Assembly (NCBI GenBank): GCA_902546795.1
Contig: CACCLK010000007.1
Coordinates: 1-40,662, forward strand
From: an uncultured Pelagibacteraceae bacterium
GTDB taxonomy: Bacteria > Pseudomonadota > Alphaproteobacteria > Pelagibacterales > Pelagibacteraceae
Length of the DNA stretch: 40,662 nucleotides
Reading direction: 5' to 3'
This document shows positions 28,404 to 35,548 of the stretch, piece by piece. Made by a program: the position numbers and the translations under genes. The first letter of the stretch is position 1; every line of letters starts with the position of its first letter. The notes beneath the pieces were generated by a model. It saw only the letters and a list, made by a program, of their open reading frames with translations. It had not been told where the DNA came from and did no database searches.

Positions 28404-28982
28404 ATGAAAAAAATTTTTATTATTATTGTCGCATCCTTTATTCTAAGTAAGGCCAGTTCAAACGAAGCGTACGAAAAAGCTTATTTTGCTGGTGGTTGTT
28501 TTTGGTGCGTTGAAGAATATTTTGATAAAGTTGAAGGCGTTGTTAAAACTATTTCAGGTTATTCTGGAGGACACACAAGAAATCCTACTTACCAAGAAGT
28601 AGTTAAAAATCAAACTGGTCACGTTGAGGTTGTTGAGGTAACCTATGATGCGACTAAAGTAAATTACTCTGAATTAGTTAAAGTTCATTTAAATAATATT
28701 GATCCTTTTGATAATGGTGGTCAGTTTTGTGATCGAGGAGAAAGTTACAAAGCAGTTATTTTCTTTAAAAACAATAAAGAGAGAACGATCATAGAAAAAT
28801 CTCTCAATAATATAGAGAAAAGATTTAAACGAAAAACTTATGTTCAAACAAAAAAATTTTCAATGTTTTATGGAGGTGAAGAATATCACCAAGATTATTA
28901 TCAAAGAAACTTTATAAATTATCTTATTTATAAAGCTAACTGTGGTAGAGAAAAAAAATTAGAAACAATATGGGAACAATAA
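28404..28982 (+). CDS. msrA: Peptide-methionine (S)-S-oxide reductase MsrA
   Basis: 192 aa; AYFAGGCFWCVEEYFDKVEGV, GHVEVVEVTYD, YHQDYYQRN; secretion signal. Confidence 0.96.
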   Translation: MKKIFIIIVASFILSKASSNEAYEKAYFAGGCFWCVEEYFDKVEGVVKTISGYSGGHTRNPTYQEVVKNQTGHVEVVEVTYDATKVNYSELVKVHLNNIDPFDNGGQFCDRGESYKAVIFFKNNKERTIIEKSLNNIEKRFKRKTYVQTKKFSMFYGGEEYHQDYYQRNFINYLIYKANCGREKKLETIWEQ

Positions 28983-29428
28983 ATAGAATATTGATTTTTT
29001 TTGTTTTTATATGCCTACCAGTTAAGGCAGAGATGATTTTGCCAAATAAAGATTTTAAACCAATTGATGTAATAAAGATTCAACTTAATGCTCTTAAAAA
29101 AAACGATAGCCCAAAAAAAGATGCGGGTATTGAACAAACTTGGATTTTTGCTCATCCAATTAATAAAATGTACACAGGTCCATTAGAAAGATTTAAGATC
29201 ATGCTGAAAAGTGATGACTATAAATATTTAATAAATCACGTTTCTCACGAGATAAAACTTTTAAGAAATGAAAAAAATAAACATATGTTTAATGTATTGG
29301 TCTTATCAAATAAAAAAACTATTTACTCTTTTAACTGGTCCCTAGAAAAGGGAGATGAAAATAATTGTTTAGATTGTTGGTTTACTTCATCGGTTTCCAG
29401 ACCAATAAATATGGGGAACTCGATTTGA
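28970..29428 (+). CDS. DUF4864 domain-containing exported protein
   Basis: 152 aa; signal peptide; VIKIQLNALKKNDSPKKDAGIEQTWIFAHPINKMYTGPLERFKIML. Confidence 0.7.
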   Translation: MGTINRILIFFVFICLPVKAEMILPNKDFKPIDVIKIQLNALKKNDSPKKDAGIEQTWIFAHPINKMYTGPLERFKIMLKSDDYKYLINHVSHEIKLLRNEKNKHMFNVLVLSNKKTIYSFNWSLEKGDENNCLDCWFTSSVSRPINMGNSI

Positions 29429-29625
29429 AAAAACCACCATGGATATATCGGTATCTTATCATAGCGGCGATTTTAGTTTTGCCTCCATTTTTAAGTGCGC
29501 ATATAGGATCGATTTATCTTGGAACAGATAATGGAATTTTACTAGGTTTTTGTGTTGGTATCCCATGCGTGACTTTCGCAGCATGGAAACTTTATATAGA
29601 CGGATGGAGAGATGATGAGGATTAA
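29425..29625 (+). CDS. Small two-TM membrane protein
   Basis: LKKPPWIYRYLIIAAILVLPPFLSAHIGSIYLGTDNGILLGFCVGIPCVTFAAWKLYIDGWRDDED; TTG start overlapping the upstream stop (TTGA) proposed instead of the longer ORF at 29365. Confidence 0.65.
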   Translation: MKKPPWIYRYLIIAAILVLPPFLSAHIGSIYLGTDNGILLGFCVGIPCVTFAAWKLYIDGWRDDED

Positions 29626-30758
29626 TGAAATTTAAAATTACAAGAGAGGGAGCTGTAAAAGAACTTGATAATTTTATAGAGACAAATCTCAAAGATTACA
29701 GTTTTAAAAGAAACTTCGATTTTGGACCTAATGATAAGTCGAATGTATCCTGCTTATCTCCTTATATAACACACAGACTAATCACAGAATTTGAAGTAGC
29801 TAAAAAAGTCTTAGGAAAATATTCTTTTCAAAAAGTAGAAAAATTTATCCAAGAAATATTTTGGAGAGTTTACTGGAAGGGTTGGTTAGAACTAAGACCG
29901 CAAGTCTGGACAGATTTTATTGGGGACTTAAAGGATATTAAAGATGATAAAAATTATATGAAAGCTATAAATGGAGAAACGGAAATAAATTGTTTCAACG
30001 ATTGGGTAAGAGAACTTAAAGAAAATAATTATTTACATAATCATACCAGAATGTGGTTTGCTAGTATTTGGATATTTACGTTGAACTTACCTTGGCAAAA
30101 AGGTGCAGAATTCTTTATGAAGCATTTATTTGATGGTGATGCCGCATCTAACACATTAAGTTGGAGATGGGTTGCTGGCCTTCAAACTAAAGGAAAGCAC
30201 TATGTTGCTCAATCATGGAATATAAGCAAGTTCACTAACAATAAATATAATAATGTAAAACTAAATGAAAACGCTTTGCCTATAATAGATAAAAGAGAAT
30301 ATAAATTAAATCCACTTAATTTTGTTACAGAAGATAATTCAAATGAAAATTTATTAGTTTTTGAGAATGAATTAAACTTAGAAAATAAAAATTTAAAAAA
30401 ATATAAAAATATTTATTTGGTTTTACTAAGTAATGATGTTCGGAAGCTAAAACTTGAGCAGAAAGTGCTAGACTATAAATCACAGCTAGCTAATGATCAA
30501 AAAAAGAGATTAGATCAAATACAAATAATCGATGAAGCTGAATTCCAACCTGTAGTAGAAAAAATAAAATCTTTTGATGTAATTTACCCTTGTATTGGAG
30601 AAAATAATTCTTATCTAAATAGTATGAGAAAAAAACAAAATTTAAATTTAAACTTTGTTTTAAAAGATGAAGATAAATTCTCTTGGCAATTTTCAAATAA
30701 AGGTTATTTCAATTTTAAAAACAATATTCCTAAAATATTAAGTAAGCTAAATGTTTGA
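29625..30758 (+). CDS. Photolyase/cryptochrome FAD-binding-domain protein lacking the N-terminal antenna domain
   Basis: 377 aa; FIQEIFWRVYWKGWLELRPQVW, HNHTRMWFASIWIFTLNLPWQKGAEFFMKHLFDGDAASNTLSWRWVAGLQTKGKHYVAQSWNISKFT are photolyase C-terminal FAD-domain motifs starting near the N-terminus. Confidence 0.88.
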   Translation: MKFKITREGAVKELDNFIETNLKDYSFKRNFDFGPNDKSNVSCLSPYITHRLITEFEVAKKVLGKYSFQKVEKFIQEIFWRVYWKGWLELRPQVWTDFIGDLKDIKDDKNYMKAINGETEINCFNDWVRELKENNYLHNHTRMWFASIWIFTLNLPWQKGAEFFMKHLFDGDAASNTLSWRWVAGLQTKGKHYVAQSWNISKFTNNKYNNVKLNENALPIIDKREYKLNPLNFVTEDNSNENLLVFENELNLENKNLKKYKNIYLVLLSNDVRKLKLEQKVLDYKSQLANDQKKRLDQIQIIDEAEFQPVVEKIKSFDVIYPCIGENNSYLNSMRKKQNLNLNFVLKDEDKFSWQFSNKGYFNFKNNIPKILSKLNV

Positions 30759-31653
30759 AAACATATTAAAAAATCAAGATAAGATAGATCAAAAAAAATT
30801 TCATGCTTTTTTTATAGACTACTTATCGCAAAATAAAATTACTTTGACAAATTTTTGGGATCCAAAAGACTATGATTTAAAAAATTGTAAGCCATATATA
30901 TATTTCAACAAATTGAAGCAAAACAAAGCATCTAAAAGTAATTTGAGCATTATATTAAGCAAAATATATGAGCGGTATTTAGAATTTTTAGAAAATAATA
31001 AAATTATTAAACCAGACGATAAAAAAATTGAAAATGTTTTTATAAGCCGAGTTGATGAATTAGACCGAATTAAGTCATTTGATGCACTCTGGTTTCAATT
31101 TGCAACAGATCCTAATAAAACTTTAAAAGATGAAATTGAATGGGAATATTATTATTCAGATTTAAGACACAATATCCTTAAAATTTGTAATAAAAAAAAT
31201 TGGGATGAATTCAGTACAATTACCTTTCAGCCTCATATTCATAGAATCTTTCTTGCTGATTATTATGATATTGATAAAAAAAGTGACATTGAATCATTCG
31301 CACAAATATGTACACAAATTGATCACCTTTTGAACATTGATGGAAAGAAGTTCAAGGATACTGGAGATGCTATAAAGGGTAAATTTAAAGCTCAAACCGA
31401 ATTTGAAAAAATAAAGTCAAATATTTATTTAAAACAATCATTCTTAACACCTGTTTACCAACAAATTCCACAAACGAAAATTATCAGAATTATTATTTAT
31501 GTAGTCTACAGACTTTTTCTAGGAAGAAAAAGAAAGCTAAAAGATTATGTATTAGAAAATGAGAATAAAGCTTTAGATAATTTGGATATTGATCCTAAAA
31601 GCAAAACAAAATTTATCAAACAGTTTTTAAAATCAACTAATTTTACTATCTAA
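30751..31653 (+). CDS. Hypothetical protein, 300 aa, translationally coupled to the FAD-domain protein
   Basis: Start ATG overlaps the upstream stop by 8 bp; Lys/Asn/Ile-rich; no family recognised. Confidence 0.8.
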   Translation: MFENILKNQDKIDQKKFHAFFIDYLSQNKITLTNFWDPKDYDLKNCKPYIYFNKLKQNKASKSNLSIILSKIYERYLEFLENNKIIKPDDKKIENVFISRVDELDRIKSFDALWFQFATDPNKTLKDEIEWEYYYSDLRHNILKICNKKNWDEFSTITFQPHIHRIFLADYYDIDKKSDIESFAQICTQIDHLLNIDGKKFKDTGDAIKGKFKAQTEFEKIKSNIYLKQSFLTPVYQQIPQTKIIRIIIYVVYRLFLGRKRKLKDYVLENENKALDNLDIDPKSKTKFIKQFLKSTNFTI

Positions 31654-31670
31654 GATTCACTTAATTTTTC

Positions 31671-31719
31671 GATTAAGTCTAATTCAGTCCTGATTAAGAT
31701 AAATTAAGATAATTAAGAT
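31671..31719. repeat. Short direct repeats (A/GATTAAG) upstream of the nuclease cassette
   Basis: GATTAAG at 31671; ATTAAGAT at 31693-31700, 31703-31710 and 31712-31719 (about 10 bp periodicity). Confidence 0.6.
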
Positions 31720-31760
31720 TTTTTACTCTCAAAACTCTGATTTAGTTTTTCCAATACTTG

Positions 31761-31782
31761 ATTTCTATAAATTTATAGAAAT
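31761..31782. promoter_or_regulatory. 22-bp perfect palindrome ATTTCTATAAATTTATAGAAAT upstream of the cassette (operator candidate)
   Basis: Perfect dyad directly read; 39 bp upstream of the first cassette ATG. Confidence 0.5.
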
Positions 31783-31820
31783 GTCAGGTTTTTTTTAAAA
31801 ACTAATAAAAGGAGTTATTT

Positions 31821-32147
31821 ATGAAAAACATAAATACTACTACGGCTAAAAAGCCTCTATTGATTGAAAATAAGAAGAAAATAGAGGAAAAGTTCTTGGA
31901 TGTTTACGCTTGTTCGATAAACGTTTCACCTCAGGAATATAAAGCTGTAGATGAGTGGACACGTAGACTGTTCTTAAAAGCAGAGAAGTGTTTCACTCTT
32001 AAAAAGGGGTTGAATGCTATGGCAAATGTAGCTTTAACACCACCGCTAGTTATAGAGAAACAGGGTGATATTAAAAAATCATACCAGATCTATGTAATTG
32101 GTGTTTACGTCGAAGAAGTCATAAAACGGGAGGTGTTCAATGCCTAA
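31821..32147 (+). CDS. Hypothetical protein, 108 aa (first gene of the nuclease cassette)
   Basis: Strong SD AAAGGAG at about 31808-31814; overlaps next CDS; no family recognised. Confidence 0.75.
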   Translation: MKNINTTTAKKPLLIENKKKIEEKFLDVYACSINVSPQEYKAVDEWTRRLFLKAEKCFTLKKGLNAMANVALTPPLVIEKQGDIKKSYQIYVIGVYVEEVIKREVFNA

Positions 32148-32865
32148 AGATAATTGGACCTCTTGGTGTAGGTCTTCACACTTTCGTTTAGGTCATGCAA
32201 GTGTAACAATTCATAAAGATGGTATTTCTCTAAATGCCTCTTTAAATAAAATTGTTGATGTTGCTAAGTACCAAAACGTAAGAATTGATCTTAATCATCC
32301 TGATCCAGATTTAGCTACTAAAATAAAGTGTGAGCTAAACAATGATGAGGAGGATAAAAATAACTTCAAGATTATAAGAGCGCGTCATGTAGAAGATAAA
32401 AGACGCGGCTTTATTGCTTGTAGGAATTTGATTGATGGTCAACCCAAGTTGAAAAAGATCGGTCAAAAATTAAGGTCAGCAAGAAGAATAGAAGTAAAAG
32501 AATACGGAAAGGATAAATCATCTTTTACTTTTGATTTGCAGCCTGTCTGTGAATTATCAGTTGCTAATGCAGCTGATCTACCAGCTAAAGGTGGAATTTA
32601 CAGATACGTAGATAAATCAGAAATTGTTTACTACGGTAGAGCAAAGAATATCAAACTAAGGGCGAGAGACTCAATTAGGGATAATTGGGTTTACGACAAA
32701 ATTGAATATTCTTTGATCGATAGTGAGAGTGAGCAGGTTTTTTGGGAGTCTAAATTTTTAGATGAGTTTAAAGCCTCAAACAATCGTTTGCCTAGATACA
32801 ATCAATTATCTGGAACATCTATCATAAAACTTGAAAGTAGGAGGTCGGATGAGTCAGTTATTTAA
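32140..32865 (+). CDS. GIY-YIG domain protein with novel N-terminal region
   Basis: C-terminal KGGIYRYVDKSEIVYYGRAKNIKLRAR ... QVFWESKFLDEF ... LPRYN matches the GIY-YIG motifs (GIY, Y-Y-G, Arg, Glu, Asn). SD GGGAGGTG upstream. Confidence 0.8.
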   Translation: MPKDNWTSWCRSSHFRLGHASVTIHKDGISLNASLNKIVDVAKYQNVRIDLNHPDPDLATKIKCELNNDEEDKNNFKIIRARHVEDKRRGFIACRNLIDGQPKLKKIGQKLRSARRIEVKEYGKDKSSFTFDLQPVCELSVANAADLPAKGGIYRYVDKSEIVYYGRAKNIKLRARDSIRDNWVYDKIEYSLIDSESEQVFWESKFLDEFKASNNRLPRYNQLSGTSIIKLESRRSDESVI

Positions 32866-33553
32866 ACTTGGACCATCAGACTTTGCTTTTTTGTGGAGTG
32901 AGTGTAAACGTTGCTTCTACTTGAAGGTAAAGCATAACCACCAACGTCCTCGAAGTATTATGCCTAAGATTTTCATCTCTATTGATGGTCTTATGAAAGA
33001 TTACTTCGAGCAAAAGTCACCAAAGGATATAGACAATAGTCTAAATGACGGTCATGTTGAATTTGGTGACAGGTGGATACAATCTAAACCTTACTTAGAT
33101 AAAAAAACTGGAAACAGATGTTTTATAAAAGGTAAAACAGATACTGTTCTTAGCTTTAACGATAACAGTTATGGTATTGTTGATTTTAAGACATCAAGTG
33201 TTAAAGATGACAATGTAGCAAAATATTCAAGACAACTACATGCATATACCTTAGCACTTGAAAATGCAGCACCTGGTAAACCTTCATTAAAACCAATTTC
33301 AAAGTTAGGTTTATTTATTGTTGAGCCAAAAAAACTCATCAAAAGTGAGAAAGATATTTACTCATTTGAGAATGAAGTTAGTTGGCAGGAAATTCAAAGA
33401 GATGACGAAGCATTTTTTGAATTCCTAAGAGAGGTAATGGCGGTGTTGTCTAGTGACAAGACACCTGCAGCTAATCCTTTCTGTTCACACTGTGATTATC
33501 TGAAGAGAAGTCAGGTAGATTTTGATAACATAAAAAATAGGATTGCATCCTAA
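32849..33553 (+). CDS. PD-(D/E)XK nuclease superfamily protein (RecB/Cas4-like)
   Basis: IKGKTDTVLSFNDNSYGIVDFKTSS (D...DxK) and YSRQLHAYTLAL (QxxxY); two CxxC pairs (ECKRC, FCSHC). ATG at 32849 with SD TAGGAGG; the ORF-track start (TTG 32831) is less likely. Confidence 0.82.
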   Translation: MSQLFKLGPSDFAFLWSECKRCFYLKVKHNHQRPRSIMPKIFISIDGLMKDYFEQKSPKDIDNSLNDGHVEFGDRWIQSKPYLDKKTGNRCFIKGKTDTVLSFNDNSYGIVDFKTSSVKDDNVAKYSRQLHAYTLALENAAPGKPSLKPISKLGLFIVEPKKLIKSEKDIYSFENEVSWQEIQRDDEAFFEFLREVMAVLSSDKTPAANPFCSHCDYLKRSQVDFDNIKNRIAS

Positions 33554-33559
33554 ATTTTT

Positions 33560-33577
33560 GGGGCGCGAAAGCGCCCC
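33560..33577. other. GC-rich hairpin GGGGCGC-GAAA-GCGCCCC directly after the cassette
   Basis: 7-bp perfect G+C stem with GAAA loop; no U-tract after it on either strand. Confidence 0.75.
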
Positions 33578-33583
33578 AACTAA

Positions 33584-33709
33584 TCATTTAGAGGAACACC
33601 TCTTAGAACAATATTTTACTTTATCCCAATTTAGTCTCCATTTTTTTCTCCAACTAAAAGGCTTATTGCAAACTGGACAAGTTTTTTTTGGCAAATCAGT
33701 TTTTTTCAT
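33584..33709 (-). CDS. DUF2256 domain-containing zinc-ribbon-like small protein
   Basis: Minus translation MKKTDLPKKTCPVCNKPFSWRKKWRLNWDKVKYCSKRCSSK*, 41 aa; CPVC...YCSKRC pattern of DUF2256. Below the ORF-track cutoff. Confidence 0.88.
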   Translation of the reverse strand: MKKTDLPKKTCPVCNKPFSWRKKWRLNWDKVKYCSKRCSSK

Positions 33710-34055
33710 TGTTCAGAAGGTGTTTATTTTTTATAAACAGGAAATACGCTGCAATCTCATAAAAAATATTTAATATGAGAAACAGAGGTTTAATTTTAAA
33801 TATCTTATATAAAAAATTATATTTAGGAACATTCTTCCAAATTATTAAAAAAGACTCCGCCCCATCAATTACCTTACCATCTTGTATGACATGCATTCTT
33901 CTAAGAAGTTCTTTGTATGATTTTGAAGTAATTTTTTGAGCTTCTTCATTATTGGTTACGTCTATCCACTCAACAGTGTTATCACTATGTTTTTTGTAAT
34001 GATTGATCTCAGCTCTGCAAATATTACATGAATTATTAAAAAAAACTTTAACCAT
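33696..34055 (-). CDS. DCC (DUF393) family thiol-disulfide oxidoreductase-like protein
   Basis: 119 aa; MVKVFFNNSCNICRAEINHYKKH; SYKELLRRMHVIQDGKVIDGAESFLIIW. Confidence 0.85.
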   Translation of the reverse strand: MVKVFFNNSCNICRAEINHYKKHSDNTVEWIDVTNNEEAQKITSKSYKELLRRMHVIQDGKVIDGAESFLIIWKNVPKYNFLYKIFKIKPLFLILNIFYEIAAYFLFIKNKHLLNNEKN

Positions 34056-35529
34056 TAGTATTTTCTTTTATAAAATTATTTGCAGCTTTGAAAATTCTTG
34101 TTTTTCTCTCTTTATTCATTTTTTCAGAAACTCTTACCATCATTGCAAGACGAGGATTTTTTAAAAAAAACTTTTTGTGCCGATCTATAAATTTCCAATA
34201 TAATCCATCCATAACATCACACCATGGACCTTTCTTAAAGTGCATCATCTTTAAAAAATAACTTGAACCACAGATATAAGGTTTTGTGGCAAATATTCCA
34301 CCATCACTAAATAATCCCATTCCATAAACATTTGGTGCCATTACCCAGTCAGATGAGTCTACAAACATTTCCATGAACCATTTGTAAACTTGTTTAGGAT
34401 TTATCTCACAAAGATTCATTATATTAGCCAATATCATCAATCTCTCAATGTGATGAGACCATCCGTAATTTTTAGCATTATTAATTGCATGATCAAGAGG
34501 ATCTAACCCTGTGGTGCCCTCATACCAAGATTTTTTCATCTTTCGATTATGATTAAAAAAATTTGTTTTTTCTAATCTTTGATCGTAGTTTTGATAGATG
34601 CCTCTCATAAATTCTCTCCAACCAATAATTTGTCTTATGTAACCTTCTAAAGAATTTAAAGGTACCTTGTTTTCAATTTTTTTTAACTTAGAAATAATTT
34701 CTTCAGGCGTAATCAATCCTAGGTTTATGAGTGGGCTTAGAGCGCTGTGAAAAACAGTGTTGGATTTATCAGTCACAGCATCTTCGTAATCCCCAAATAA
34801 TTTTATTCTCTCTTTTAAAAATTCATCTAACCATTTATTTGCATCTTTCCTATTTGTTGGGAACCAAAATTTGTCTGTGTTTCCTGGGTGATCTTTAAAG
34901 TTAGAATTTATAAATTTTTTTAAAACAGAAGTGTCTTTTGTATCTTTTACTTTAGATATTTGAGGAATTTTAATTGAATTGGGAAGTTTTTTTCTATTTT
35001 CCTCATCAAAACTCCATTTATTTCCTTTAGGGGTTCCATTTTTACTCATAAGTAAATTCATTTTTATTCGGACTATTTTATAAAAGTTAGCCATAAAAGG
35101 TCTTTTATTTTTTGATAGATAGTTTTTAAACTCTTCTCTATCCATTAAAAACATTGGAGATTTAATTTGATTTATTTTTAAAGAATTCTTTTTACAAAAA
35201 CTCAATATTTTTTTTTCAAATAACTTATCTTCTATTTCAAAAAAAGAAACTTCTTTTACCTTTTTTTCTTTAATAATTTTTGAGAGTTTTTTTTCATAAG
35301 GAATTTTAAAATCTTTATTTACATCTTTATAAATTAAATTAAAATTTTTAGATTTCAGCTCATCTCTGAAAGATCTCATAGAAGAGAGAAAAAGAAGTAT
35401 CTTTAATTTATGATGTTTCTCAAAAGTGCAAAGATCAAAATCCTCTGCCATAAAGAAAATATGATCCTTATATTTGTTAAAATATGTAGGATTAAATAAC
35501 TGATTTCCTAAAATTAAAAAAAGTTTCAT
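34048..35529 (-). CDS. Cryptochrome/photolyase family protein (FeS-BCP / deoxyribodipyrimidine photolyase-related)
   Basis: 493 aa; LILGNQLF N-terminus, YIRQIIGWREFMRGIY, GWSHHIERLMILANI, PNVYGMGLFSDGGIFATKPYICGSSY. Confidence 0.93.
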   Translation of the reverse strand: MKLFLILGNQLFNPTYFNKYKDHIFFMAEDFDLCTFEKHHKLKILLFLSSMRSFRDELKSKNFNLIYKDVNKDFKIPYEKKLSKIIKEKKVKEVSFFEIEDKLFEKKILSFCKKNSLKINQIKSPMFLMDREEFKNYLSKNKRPFMANFYKIVRIKMNLLMSKNGTPKGNKWSFDEENRKKLPNSIKIPQISKVKDTKDTSVLKKFINSNFKDHPGNTDKFWFPTNRKDANKWLDEFLKERIKLFGDYEDAVTDKSNTVFHSALSPLINLGLITPEEIISKLKKIENKVPLNSLEGYIRQIIGWREFMRGIYQNYDQRLEKTNFFNHNRKMKKSWYEGTTGLDPLDHAINNAKNYGWSHHIERLMILANIMNLCEINPKQVYKWFMEMFVDSSDWVMAPNVYGMGLFSDGGIFATKPYICGSSYFLKMMHFKKGPWCDVMDGLYWKFIDRHKKFFLKNPRLAMMVRVSEKMNKERKTRIFKAANNFIKENTNG

Positions 35530-35548
35530 TGGATACTTATATTTGAAG

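Noticed and set aside
29365-29424. N-terminal extension of the small membrane protein (ORF track start 29365)
   Set aside because: It would overlap most of the DUF4864 3' coding region; the TTG at 29425 overlapping the upstream stop is more consistent with coupling.
32849-33553. Calling the PD-(D/E)XK gene cas4
   Set aside because: No CRISPR repeats or other cas genes in the window and the cysteine layout differs; kept as superfamily only.
33560-33577. Calling the GC-rich hairpin a standard Rho-independent terminator
   Set aside because: No U-tract follows the stem on either strand.
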